This document shows, piece after piece, positions 20,812 to 29,656 of a stretch of 64,000 nucleotides of DNA. Origin of the DNA: Burkholderia lata. GTDB lineage: Bacteria > Pseudomonadota > Gammaproteobacteria > Burkholderiales > Burkholderiaceae. Every line of letters starts with the position of its first letter. Position 1 is the first letter of the stretch. The DNA lies in the NCBI RefSeq assembly GCF_000012945.1, contig NC_007511.1:1116001-1180000 (forward strand). The letters run 5' to 3'. Under the pieces are notes generated by a model. That model worked only from the letters and a program-made list of their open reading frames with translations, did no database searches and was not told where the DNA came from. Both the position numbers and the translations under genes were made by a program.

Positions 20812-21459
20812 ATGATCTCGACGCATCCCCTCACGTTCCATACGGCCGACACGCCGAACGGACACAAGATCGCCATTTACCTGGAAGAGGCCGGGCTCGC
20901 CTACGACCGCGTGCACGTGGACCTGTCCGCCGGCGAGCAGCGCAGCCCGGCGTTCCTCGCGATCAACCCGAACGGCAAGATCCCGGCCATCGTCGACCAC
21001 GATGCCGGGCTGACCGTGTTCGAATCCGGCGCGATCCTCGGCTATCTCGCCGCGAAGACGGGCGTTCTGCAGCCCGACACGCTGGCCGAGCGCACGGCCG
21101 TCCAGCAATGGCTGCACTTCCAGATCGGCGGGATCGGGCCGATGCTCGGCCAGCTCTGGTGGTTCCTGCATGCATCGAAGACGGTCAATGCGCAAGCGCT
21201 CGAGCGCTACCGGAACGAGGCGCGGCGCCTCTATGGGGTCGTGAACGGCCGCTTGGCGGAATCGGCGTATCTCGCGTCGCCGCGCTACTCGATCGCCGAC
21301 ATCGCCGCGTTTCCGTGGCTGCGCACGGCGCCCGAACTCGATCTCGACCTGGCCGGCTACCCGCACGTCGAGCGCTGGCTCGCCGGCATCGAGGCGCGGC
21401 AGGCCGTTCAGCGGGGCCTGATCGCATGCCGCGCGCCGGCGGCGGAGGGCGCGCGCTGA
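20812..21459 (+). CDS. Glutathione S-transferase family protein
   Basis: The 215-aa protein has a thioredoxin-fold N-terminal half (TADTPNGHKIAIYLEEAGLAYD; NPNGKIPAIVDHD; FESGAILGYLA) and a helical C-terminal half with the GST N-capping region (SIADIAAFPWLR). It resembles the Nu/YfcG-like class, using disulfide-bond or peroxide reductase chemistry with glutathione. It shares its operator with the AceE-like gene, so it is probably part of the MarR regulon and may detoxify an electrophile that is the inducer. Confidence 0.9.
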   Translation: MISTHPLTFHTADTPNGHKIAIYLEEAGLAYDRVHVDLSAGEQRSPAFLAINPNGKIPAIVDHDAGLTVFESGAILGYLAAKTGVLQPDTLAERTAVQQWLHFQIGGIGPMLGQLWWFLHASKTVNAQALERYRNEARRLYGVVNGRLAESAYLASPRYSIADIAAFPWLRTAPELDLDLAGYPHVERWLAGIEARQAVQRGLIACRAPAAEGAR

Positions 21460-21661
21460 CGTCGCATCGCCCGCGCCGCACGGATGGCGCGGGCGCCGGC
21501 CGCTGGCCTGCCGGGAAACATCGTTCTCCTTCGTCGTAAACGTCTCGAATGCGTGATATTTGCGCCGCGCGATCCGGTTTAGAGTGGCCGCGAATCGATG
21601 ACGATGTGTCGTATCGCCGCAGCCCCGGGCAGTACAGACGCACCAGAGGAGTTGGAGACAA

Positions 21662-23176
21662 ATGAGTGAAGGCAGGATTACGCAGGTCGAGTCGTTCGGT
21701 TTCGAGCGCATTCCCGATGTATCGCGCTATGCGCGGCCGATCGATCTGTTCAGGTTGCTGTTCGGCGGCTGCAATACATTTTCCACCTCGGTGCTCGGCA
21801 GCTTTCCCGTGCTGGTCGGGCTGTCGTTCAAGGCGGGTGTCTGCGCGATCGTGCTCGGCGTGCTCGCCGGCACCTGCATCCTCGCGCCGATGAGCCTGTT
21901 CGGCCCGCGCAACGGTACGAGCGACCCCGTGTCGTCCGGCGCGCATTTCGGCATTCACGGCCGGATCGTCGGCTCGTTCCTCGCGCTGCTCACGTCGATC
22001 GCGTTCTTCTCGCTCGCGGTGTGGAGCTCGGGCGATGCGCTCGTCGGCGGCGCGCACAACATGGTTGGCGTGCCCGTCAACGGCTTCACGCTCGGCGCGG
22101 CTTACATGGTGTTCGCGGTGCTCGTGCTGATCGTCTGCATCTACGGCTTCCGCTTCATGCTGTGGGTCAACAAGATCGCCGTGTGGGCCGCGAGCGTGCT
22201 GTTCGTCGCCGGCCTGTTCGCGTTCGCCGGCCTGTTCGACATGAACTACGCCGGCACGGTGCAGCAGGGTAGCGCGGGCTTCTGGGCCGCGTTCGTCGGC
22301 GCGGTGCTGGTGGCGCTGAGCAACCCTGTCTCGTTCGCGTCGACCCTCGGCGACTGGGCGCGCTACATCCCGCAGAACACGCCGAAGCATCGCGTGATGG
22401 GCGCCGTGTTCGCCGCGCAGATCGCGACCTTCGTGCCGTTCTTCTTCGGCCTCGCGACCGCGACGATCATCGCGACGAAGGCGCCCGCGTTCATCGCGTC
22501 GAACGACTACGTCGGCGGGTTGCTCGCGATTTCGCCACGCTGGTTCCTGCTGCCGATGTGCCTGATCGCGATCATCGGCGGGATGTCGACCGGCACGACC
22601 GCGTTGTACGGCACCGGCCTCGACGTCTCGAGCATGTTCCCGCGCCTGCTGAACCGCGTGCGTGCGACGCTGCTGATCGGCACGATCGCGATCGCATTCA
22701 TCTTCGTCGGCCGCTTCTGGTTCAACCTCGTCGAAAGCGTCGCGACGTTCTCGACGCTGATCGATACGTTCAGCTGCCCGTGGATGGCGATCATGGTGAT
22801 CGGCTACGTGACGCGCCGCGGCTACTATCTCGCGGACGACCTGCAGGTGTTCAACCGCGGGCTGCGCGGCGGCCACTACTGGTTCACGCATGGCTGGAAC
22901 GTGCGCGCGATGGGCGCGTGGCTGCCGGCCGCGTTCGTCGGTCTGTCGTTCGTGAACCTGCCGGGCCAGTTCGTCGGGCCGCTCGGCAACCTCGCGGGCG
23001 GGCTCGACCTGAGCGTGCCGGTGTCGCTGCTGGTGGGCGGCGTGCTGTATTTCGTGCTGTTGACGCTGTATCCGGAACCGGATGGCGTGTACGGTCCGCA
23101 CGGGCGACGCTTCGTGCGCGGCGGCATGCAGGTGGTGCGCGGCAATGGAGCACCGGCGATCCAGCCGAAGGGGTAA
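21662..23176 (+). CDS. NCS1 family purine/cytosine permease
   Basis: The 504-aa, 12-helix transporter has FGGCNTFSTSVLGSFPVLVGLSF in helix 1, LFGPRNGTSDPVSSGAHFGI, and SNPVSFASTLGDWARYIP, features of the NCS1 nucleobase:cation symporter family. GAGGAGTTGGAG precedes the ATG. The substrate may be cytosine, a purine, allantoin or a related base. No catabolic gene for these lies next to it. Confidence 0.9.
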   Translation: MSEGRITQVESFGFERIPDVSRYARPIDLFRLLFGGCNTFSTSVLGSFPVLVGLSFKAGVCAIVLGVLAGTCILAPMSLFGPRNGTSDPVSSGAHFGIHGRIVGSFLALLTSIAFFSLAVWSSGDALVGGAHNMVGVPVNGFTLGAAYMVFAVLVLIVCIYGFRFMLWVNKIAVWAASVLFVAGLFAFAGLFDMNYAGTVQQGSAGFWAAFVGAVLVALSNPVSFASTLGDWARYIPQNTPKHRVMGAVFAAQIATFVPFFFGLATATIIATKAPAFIASNDYVGGLLAISPRWFLLPMCLIAIIGGMSTGTTALYGTGLDVSSMFPRLLNRVRATLLIGTIAIAFIFVGRFWFNLVESVATFSTLIDTFSCPWMAIMVIGYVTRRGYYLADDLQVFNRGLRGGHYWFTHGWNVRAMGAWLPAAFVGLSFVNLPGQFVGPLGNLAGGLDLSVPVSLLVGGVLYFVLLTLYPEPDGVYGPHGRRFVRGGMQVVRGNGAPAIQPKG

Positions 23177-23313
23177 GAGCAGCGCGTGATGGGCTGCGCT
23201 GCAAATGACGATGCCGCCGCGCGGGAGAGCCGCCGGCGGCATTGTCGTTTGCGGGCGTGTGATTGCCTGCGGGGGGGGCGGCCGTACTTTCCATGCGGCG
23301 GGCCGCAAACGCC

Positions 23314-23354
23314 AACGAAAACGAAAACGAAAACGCCCGCCGGGTTGGCGGGCG
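23314..23354 (-). terminator. Intrinsic terminator after the SDR-VOC genes
   Basis: On the minus strand the hairpin CGCCCGCC/GGCGGGCG (23334-23354) is followed by a T-rich run made by three GAAAAC repeats read in reverse. It lies 20 bases after the stop of the SDR gene at 23375. Confidence 0.7.
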
Positions 23355-23374
23355 CGCGTTGACCTGGAGGCGGG

Positions 23375-24130
23375 TTAGTGGAACGAACTGCCCGCGAGCA
23401 TCCCGCCGTCGACGATAAATTCCGATCCCGTGCAATAAGCGGATTCGTCGGACGCGAGGAACAGCACGAGGCTCGCCACTTCGTCCGGCTTGCCGATGCG
23501 CGCGATCGGCAGGCCGCTGTAGATCGACGACGGATCGAAATCCGCGAATTCGGGCGGGCGCGCCATCACCGTATCGATGCCGCCCGGATGCACCGAGTTC
23601 ACGCGAATGCCGTAGCGGCCGAATTCGAGCGCGGCGGCCTTCGTCATCCCGCGCACCGCGAACTTGCTCGATACGTATGCGCTGCCGCCCGCGACGCCTT
23701 CCATCCCGGCCGTCGACGACACGTTGACGATCGAGCCGCCGCCTGCCGCCTTCAGCGCGCCAAGCGCCGACTTCATGCCGAGCCAGCAGCCGACCTGGTT
23801 CACGTCGATCACCTTGCGATAGTCGTCGAGTGAGCACGCTTCGATCGGCACGAGCTTCAGGATCGCCGCGTTGTTCACGAGGATGTCGAGCCGGCCGAAC
23901 TGCGCGAGCGTCGCATCGACGGCAATCTGCCAGTCGGCTTCGCGGGTCACGTCGAGATGCTGGAAACGTGCGGCGTCGCCGAGTTCGGCCGCGACACGCT
24001 GGCCGGCTTCGTCCAGCACGTCGGCGATCACCACGCGTGCGCCTTCGGCCACGAACCTGCGCGCTTCCGCTTCGCCCTGGCCGCGGGCACCGCCCGTGAT
24101 CAGCGCCACCTTGCCTTCGAGTCGTTTCAT
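23375..24130 (-). CDS. SDR family oxidoreductase
   Basis: The 251-aa classical SDR has the cofactor loop GGARGQGEAEA, NNAA, a catalytic serine strand (SIVNVSSTAGMEG) and the YVSSK catalytic motif, then NSVHPGGIDT. GARGQGE places it near 3-alpha/20-beta-hydroxysteroid dehydrogenase-like and cyclohexanol-type SDRs. AGGAG precedes the ATG at 24130. It is followed by a terminator and preceded in the same direction, 40 bases away, by a VOC gene, so the two are probably one operon. Confidence 0.9.
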   Translation of the reverse strand: MKRLEGKVALITGGARGQGEAEARRFVAEGARVVIADVLDEAGQRVAAELGDAARFQHLDVTREADWQIAVDATLAQFGRLDILVNNAAILKLVPIEACSLDDYRKVIDVNQVGCWLGMKSALGALKAAGGGSIVNVSSTAGMEGVAGGSAYVSSKFAVRGMTKAAALEFGRYGIRVNSVHPGGIDTVMARPPEFADFDPSSIYSGLPIARIGKPDEVASLVLFLASDESAYCTGSEFIVDGGMLAGSSFH

Positions 24131-24170
24131 GTTGCTTGCTCCTGTGAGTGAGAGGGGCGCGCGGGGCCGC

Positions 24171-24707
24171 TTACGCGGAGGCGCCCGCCGCGTCGATGAT
24201 GCGAACCGGATCGGCGCCGTCCCATGCGCGGGCTTCGGCGATGCCATGCGCGATCATGTCGCGCATGCCGGCGCCTGCGATCACTTCGACGCGCACGCCG
24301 GGATCGTCGGCGTCGTCGAGATACGCGACGCGCGTGGCCGGGTTGCGTGCGTCGAACACGACACGCAGGCCGCGGGCCGTGAGCTGCGCGAGCGCGGCAT
24401 CGAGATCATCGACGACCCACGCGACGTGATGCAGCCCGACGAGCGGCTGCCCATGCGCATCGCGGTACGGCGAGGGCGCGTCGTTCGTCACGTGAATCAG
24501 TTCGATCTGCAGAGCGCCGCGATACGCGAGCCCGACGTCCATCGTGACCGTCACGGGTTCGCCGAGATGAATGCCGTCGAGGCGCACGTTGCGGAATACG
24601 GTCCACGGGCCGACGTCGTGGCGTGCGCGCCAGCGCGCGATGCTGCGGTCGAGATCGGCGACCACGTAGCCGATCTGGTCGATGGGGCCGAGGACAGGGT
24701 CGTTCAT
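24171..24707 (-). CDS. VOC family protein (glyoxalase_4-like)
   Basis: The 178-aa vicinal-oxygen-chelate protein begins IDQIGYVVADLDRSIARW and has LIHVTNDAPSPYRDAH and GLHHVAWVVDDLDAALAQL. Paired beta-alpha-beta-beta-beta modules with His and Glu ligands are the metal site of methylmalonyl-CoA epimerase-like members. GGAGAC supports the ATG at 24707. It lies upstream of the SDR in the same direction, next to a LysR gene and an MFS importer, suggesting a small catabolic pathway whose substrate is unknown. Confidence 0.85.
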   Translation of the reverse strand: MNDPVLGPIDQIGYVVADLDRSIARWRARHDVGPWTVFRNVRLDGIHLGEPVTVTMDVGLAYRGALQIELIHVTNDAPSPYRDAHGQPLVGLHHVAWVVDDLDAALAQLTARGLRVVFDARNPATRVAYLDDADDPGVRVEVIAGAGMRDMIAHGIAEARAWDGADPVRIIDAAGASA

Positions 24708-24915
24708 GGCGTCTCCGTGGCGGACGCACGTGTGCGTGCCGCGCGATGATTGACGGCCATGATCGCAACAAAGCGCGCGCCGCGTGCCGTCCAAACGGAT
24801 GAGTGCGCGCGCTTTGTCGTGGCGTGACGGGTGAGCACGCGCGCCAGGGCGCGACGATGCAGGTGTGCGAAGCCGAACGGAGAAGGGGCGCGCTGTCGGC
24901 CGGGCGATCCGCACG

Positions 24916-25833
24916 CTAACGCGCGTTCGGCCCCTTGACCGTCATCCGGCACACGGTCGCGAGTGCGAGCAGGTTCGGGTCGCGTTCGCGCCGGTGCAGG
25001 AAGCTCAAGCCGATCGTCTGGCGGATCGTGGGTCCGGCGAGCGGCACGAGCGCGATCTTGTGCGCGAACAGGTCGCGCACGCGGCCGGGCAGCAGCGAAC
25101 AGCCGACGCCGCCCGACACGAGGTTGATCAGCGAGAAGATGTCGCCCACCCGCATCACGACGTTCGGCGTGACGCCGGCCGAACGAAACGCTTCCGTGAA
25201 GCCATGATGCGTCGCGAAGCCTTCGCCGAGCGACACGAACGGCGCGTCGCCGCACGCACACAGATCGATTGCGTCGTGCCGCGCGTACGGCGAGTCGATC
25301 GGTGCGGCGAAGAACATCTCGTCCTCGAACAGCGCGATCGATTCGATCTCGGCGTCCGGTTCGGGCAGCGCCATCAGCGTCGCGTCGATCGCGCCTTGCC
25401 GGAGCTTGTCGAGCAGGTCGGCGTTCGAGCCGAGCACGAGCTCGGCCTGCAGCTCGGGACGGCGTTCCTTCAACGCGATCACGACTTCGGGCACGGTGCG
25501 GATCGTCAGCGAGTAGAGCGAACCGATCTTCAACTGGCCGGCGCCGTAGCCGGCCGCCTCGCGCGTCGAGCGGATCCCGTCCGTCATCGTCTTGAGCACT
25601 TCGCCCGCGACTTCGGCAAGCACCAGCGCGGCGTCGGTCGGAATCAGGTTCCGCCCCTCGTGGCGAAACAGCGCGCAGTGCATCCCTTCCTCGAGCGTGT
25701 GCAGCGCGCGATGCACGCTGACCGTGCTGACGCCCAGCGCCTCGGCGGCCTTCGCGAGGCTGCCGGCTTCCATGAAGGCGAGCAGCACCTCGAGCTTGCG
25801 GAACGTGATCTCTTCGTTGATGCGGTTGCGCAT
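24916..25833 (-). CDS. LysR family transcriptional regulator
   Basis: The 305-aa protein has an N-terminal helix-turn-helix (FRKLEVLLAFMEAGSLAKAAEALGVSTVSVHRALHTLE) with SVHRA in place of the usual SQPA core, a divergent subgroup similar in style to malonate-type LysR proteins. The effector domain follows (LKIGSLYSLTIRTVPEVV). The start at 25833 was chosen because homology begins there; the upstream 42 residues look random. It is divergent from the MFS gene and co-oriented with the VOC/SDR pair. Confidence 0.88.
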   Translation of the reverse strand: MRNRINEEITFRKLEVLLAFMEAGSLAKAAEALGVSTVSVHRALHTLEEGMHCALFRHEGRNLIPTDAALVLAEVAGEVLKTMTDGIRSTREAAGYGAGQLKIGSLYSLTIRTVPEVVIALKERRPELQAELVLGSNADLLDKLRQGAIDATLMALPEPDAEIESIALFEDEMFFAAPIDSPYARHDAIDLCACGDAPFVSLGEGFATHHGFTEAFRSAGVTPNVVMRVGDIFSLINLVSGGVGCSLLPGRVRDLFAHKIALVPLAGPTIRQTIGLSFLHRRERDPNLLALATVCRMTVKGPNAR

Positions 25834-26129
25834 GGTGCGGACGACGGGAAGGGCGGCCGACGATTCTGCCGCAGAACCGGGGTTGCAACAATGCGCGAAT
25901 TTCCGGGGTTTTCGCATGGCGGAGCCCGGCGGGGAAACATTTAATCTCCGGCTAATCATCTGCCGCGGGCATTAATTGATGCGGGTTTTCGGCGTCCCTA
26001 TGATCGTTTTACGCCGATGGTGCGGGCCCGTGCCTCACCGGCCGGCGATACGAACAGCCGGTTCGCCCATGCCAGCCAAGGAACGCGGCACGCATGCGGC
26101 GCGGCGCCATGAGACTGCAGGAGACAAGC

Positions 26130-27446
26130 ATGCGCGACTCACGTCGGAACTCGCGGCATCGGCAGGTGGTTGCCGCTGTCGTCGGCAACACCCTCGAGTG
26201 GTACGACTTCATCGTTTACGGTTTCTTCTCCGGCATCATCGCGCGGCTGTTCTTTCCCGCCGAGAGCCAGTACGCATCGCTGCTGATGTCGCTCGCGACC
26301 TTCGGCGTCGGCTTCTTCATGCGCCCGGTGGGCGGCATCCTGCTCGGGCTCTATGCGGACCGCAAGGGCCGCAAGGCCGCGATGCAGCTCATCATCTTCC
26401 TGATGACGCTGTCGATCGCGCTGATCACGTTCGCGCCGTCGTACGCGGCAATCGGCCCGGCGGCGCCAGTCCTGATCGTCGTTGCGCGGCTGCTGCAGGG
26501 CTTCGCCACCGGCGGCGAATACGCGAGCGCGACAGCGTTCCTCGTGGAAAGCGCGCCGGAGAACCGGCGCGGGCTGTACGGATCGTGGCAACTGATCGGC
26601 CAGTGTCTCGCGGTGTTCTCCGGCGCCGCGATGGGCGCGTGGGCCACGCAGTCGCTGTCGGAGGCGGCGCTGCATAGCTGGGGCTGGCGCGTGCCGTTCG
26701 CGCTCGGGCTGCTGATCGGGCCGGTCGGCCTGTGGATCCGCCGGCACATGGAGGAGACCGAGGCGTTCCTCGACGCGAGCAAGTCGACCGTCGAGCCGCC
26801 GGCGAGCGTGTCGGGCGTGTTGCGCGACAACCTGCGCGGCGTGCTGGTGTCGATGGGGCAGACGATCACGGGCACGGCCGTGTTCTACGTGATGCTCGTC
26901 AACATGCCGACGTTCGTGCACAAGACCTTCGGGCTGCCGCTCGACCAGGTATTCAAGGTACAGATGGCGGCGGTTGCGCTGCTGACGGTGACGATCCCGT
27001 TCGCGGCGCTCGTGTCCGACCGCATCGGCCGGCGTCCCGTGCTGATCGCCGGTTCGCTGGCGCTGCTGACGGTCACGTATCCGCTGTTCACGTGGCTGGC
27101 CGCCGCGCCGGGCATCGGGCGCCTGCTCGTGATGCAGCTCGTGATCTGCACGATCATCGGCATCTGCTACGGGCCCGCGCCGACCACGCTCGCCGAGCAG
27201 TTCGCGACGCGTTCGCGCTCGACCGGCATCGCGCTCGCCTACAACGTCGCGGTGATGGTGTTCGGCGGCTTCGCGCCGTTCATCGTCACGTGGCTGACGC
27301 ACGCGAGCGGATCGCCTGTCGCACCCGCGTGGTACGTGCTGTTCGCGGCATCGTTCGGGCTGCTCGCGAGCGTGTTCATGCACGACGGCGCGCCGTGCGT
27401 GCTCGCACGCCGGCAGTTTCAGGGCGAGCCGGTGAGCGCCAAGTAG
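26130..27446 (+). CDS. MFS transporter, metabolite:H+ symporter (MHS) subfamily
   Basis: The 438-aa, 12-helix protein has VVGNTLEWYDFIVYGFFSG, the MHS family opening, the GLYADRKGRKAAM loop signature between helices 2 and 3, and GGEYASATAFLVE. MHS carriers import citrate, tricarballylate, alpha-ketoglutarate, shikimate or betaine-like organic acids. AGGAGAC supports the ATG at 26130. Divergent from the LysR gene; together with the VOC and SDR genes it suggests uptake and oxidation of an organic acid. Confidence 0.9.
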   Translation: MRDSRRNSRHRQVVAAVVGNTLEWYDFIVYGFFSGIIARLFFPAESQYASLLMSLATFGVGFFMRPVGGILLGLYADRKGRKAAMQLIIFLMTLSIALITFAPSYAAIGPAAPVLIVVARLLQGFATGGEYASATAFLVESAPENRRGLYGSWQLIGQCLAVFSGAAMGAWATQSLSEAALHSWGWRVPFALGLLIGPVGLWIRRHMEETEAFLDASKSTVEPPASVSGVLRDNLRGVLVSMGQTITGTAVFYVMLVNMPTFVHKTFGLPLDQVFKVQMAAVALLTVTIPFAALVSDRIGRRPVLIAGSLALLTVTYPLFTWLAAAPGIGRLLVMQLVICTIIGICYGPAPTTLAEQFATRSRSTGIALAYNVAVMVFGGFAPFIVTWLTHASGSPVAPAWYVLFAASFGLLASVFMHDGAPCVLARRQFQGEPVSAK

Positions 27447-27602
27447 CGGCCGCTGCCTGCTGCCCGCACCGGCGAGCCATCGGCGCGGGCGGCAGGCAGG
27501 GTATCGGTCCTGCCGATGCTTAGCATCGCGGGCGGCGGCCTACCGCGGCCGCCGTCCGGTCATTACGCTTGGGCGATCATCCACTCTGTCCGGAAGGTCG
27601 CC

Positions 27603-28853
27603 ATGTCCCGGCTCGACTACAAGTTGCTCGGCCCCTGCCTGCTCGCCATCGCGATCGACGCGATGGGTTTCGGGCTCGTGTATCCGATGATGTCCGCGAT
27701 CTTCAGCGATCCGCACGCGGGCATCCTGCCGGCCGACGCCGGCGCGCATGCGCGCAATTTCTACCTGGGTCTCGGCTACGGGATCTACCCGTTGTGCATG
27801 TTCTTCGGCTCGTCGCTGATGGGCGACCTGTCGGATCGCTACGGCCGCCGCAGGATCCTGCTGCTGTGCGTGCTCGGTCTCGCGGCCGGCTACGCGATGA
27901 TGGCGGCCGGCGCGTGGCATGCGAGCGTCGCGCTGCTGCTGGCCGGCCGTGGGCTTACGGGCTTGATGGCCGGCTGCCAGGGCATCGCGCAGGCGGCGAT
28001 CACCGACCTGAGCACGCCGGAGAACAAGGCGTACAACATGAGCATCATGTCGCTCGCATTCAGCGCGGGCGTGATCGTCGGCCCCGTGCTCGGCGGCGTG
28101 ACGTCCGACCGCACGATTTCGCCGCTGTTCGACTACGGCACGCCGTTCGTATTGGTCGCCGCGCTGTCGCTGGTCTGCGCGTTCTGGACCTGGGCGTCGT
28201 ATCGCGATTCGGCCGCACCGCGCGGCGACACGCGCATCGACCCACTGCTGCCGCTGCGGATCATCGGGGAGGCCGCCCGCCAGCGCAACGTCGCGTTCCT
28301 GTCGGTGGTGTTCTTCCTGATGCAGGTCGGCTACGGGCTCTACCTGCAGACCATCATGCTGCTGCTGCAGGCGAAATTCGGCTACACGAGCGCGCGGCTC
28401 GGGCTGTTCAGCGGCGTAATCGGGCTCTGCTTCGTGTTCGGGCTGCTGTTCGTCGTGCGGCTGATGCTGCGCGTGTGGCGCGTGGTCGACATCGCGAAGG
28501 CGGGCCTGCTCGTCGCGGGCATCGGCCAGGTCCTGTCCGCGCTGTTCCCGCACGAGCCGGTGCTGTGGGCGCTCGCGATGGTCGTCGGCTGCTTCGACAT
28601 GGTCGCGTATACGACGATGTATACGGCGTTTTCCGATGCGGTCAGCGAGGACCGGCAAGGCTGGGTGCTCGGCGTCGCGGGTTCGGTGATGGCCGTCGCG
28701 TGGGTCGTCACGGGCGCGTTGACGAACCTGCTGCCCGTGTTCGGCGAGATCGGCCTGCTGCTGATCGGTGGCGTGGGCTTCCTGCTCAGCTTCGCGATGA
28801 TGGTCGCGTACGGCCGCACGCAGCCGGGTGCGCGAACCGCCGCGCTGTCGTAG
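27603..28853 (+). CDS. MFS transporter, DHA1-type efflux family
   Basis: The 416-aa major facilitator has the GDLSDRYGRRRILLLC motif A between helices 2 and 3, and an N-terminal AIDAMGFGLVYPMM like tetracycline/multidrug antiporters. GGAAGG precedes the ATG at 27603. No divergent regulator is present. The 172 bases downstream hold no visible gene. Confidence 0.88.
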   Translation: MSRLDYKLLGPCLLAIAIDAMGFGLVYPMMSAIFSDPHAGILPADAGAHARNFYLGLGYGIYPLCMFFGSSLMGDLSDRYGRRRILLLCVLGLAAGYAMMAAGAWHASVALLLAGRGLTGLMAGCQGIAQAAITDLSTPENKAYNMSIMSLAFSAGVIVGPVLGGVTSDRTISPLFDYGTPFVLVAALSLVCAFWTWASYRDSAAPRGDTRIDPLLPLRIIGEAARQRNVAFLSVVFFLMQVGYGLYLQTIMLLLQAKFGYTSARLGLFSGVIGLCFVFGLLFVVRLMLRVWRVVDIAKAGLLVAGIGQVLSALFPHEPVLWALAMVVGCFDMVAYTTMYTAFSDAVSEDRQGWVLGVAGSVMAVAWVVTGALTNLLPVFGEIGLLLIGGVGFLLSFAMMVAYGRTQPGARTAALS

Positions 28854-29025
28854 GCGGTTTCCACGTTGGCCCGATCCTGTCGGACGTTGTCCCGTGCGCG
28901 GCTGTCGCGCCAGGCCGCGCGGCCCGACACTGGCGCCTCGCGTCCCGGGAGCATCGGGCCGCGTCCGGCGGCGCCGGCTGGCCCGGCACGCCGTTCCTTC
29001 GATATGCCAACCGAGAGAGCGACCC

Positions 29026-29637
29026 ATGCAACATCCGACCATCCGTACCCTGGCGGGCGCGACCGCGCCGACGTCGATCGCCGCCGCCCGCACCGCGCTG
29101 CTGGTGATCGATTTCCAGAATGAATACTTCGGCGGCCGCCTGCCGATTCCGGAGGGGGCGCGCGCGCTGGGCAATGCGCAGCGCGTGATCGCGTTCGCCG
29201 ACCGCGCGGGCATTCCGGTGTTTCACGTCCAGCACGTCGATACGGCCGACAGCCCGATCTTCGCCGACGGCAGCGACGGCTTCCGCTTTCATGCGGACCT
29301 GCAGCCGGCGGCGCATCACTCGGTGGTGAAAAAGACGTCGGTGAGCGTGTTCCCGACGACGGACATCGATGCGCGCCTGAAGGCGGCCGGGATCGACACG
29401 CTGATCGTCACGGGCCTGATGACGCATGCATGCGTCGCCGGCGCGGCACGCGATGCGGTGCCGCTCGGCTACGCGGTGATCGTCGTCGACGACGCATGCG
29501 CGACGCGCGACCTCGACATCGCGGACGGCGGCACGGTATCGCACCGCGACCTCCATCGCGCGACGCTGGCCGCATTGTCGGACACGTTCGGCGACGTGCT
29601 GACGACCGAGCAGGTGCTGGCGCTCGGCGTCGCCTGA
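29026..29637 (+). CDS. Cysteine hydrolase, isochorismatase family
   Basis: The 203-aa protein keeps the family triad: Asp in LLVIDFQNEYF, Lys in SVVKKTSVSVF and Cys in GLMTHACVAG, preceded by the cis-peptide region. Members hydrolyse isochorismate, nicotinamide, N-carbamoyl compounds or similar amides. The start at 29026 matches the first ATG before the conserved N-terminus, with GAGAGAG ahead. It converges with the amidohydrolase gene. Confidence 0.88.
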   Translation: MQHPTIRTLAGATAPTSIAAARTALLVIDFQNEYFGGRLPIPEGARALGNAQRVIAFADRAGIPVFHVQHVDTADSPIFADGSDGFRFHADLQPAAHHSVVKKTSVSVFPTTDIDARLKAAGIDTLIVTGLMTHACVAGAARDAVPLGYAVIVVDDACATRDLDIADGGTVSHRDLHRATLAALSDTFGDVLTTEQVLALGVA

Positions 29638-29656
29638 CGACGGCCCGGGTCGACGC

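Noticed and set aside
23311..23334. Three GAAAAC repeats looking like a short tandem or CRISPR-like repeat
   Set aside because: Unit is six bases without spacers and lies in the T-rich tail of a terminator. No CRISPR array exists in the window.
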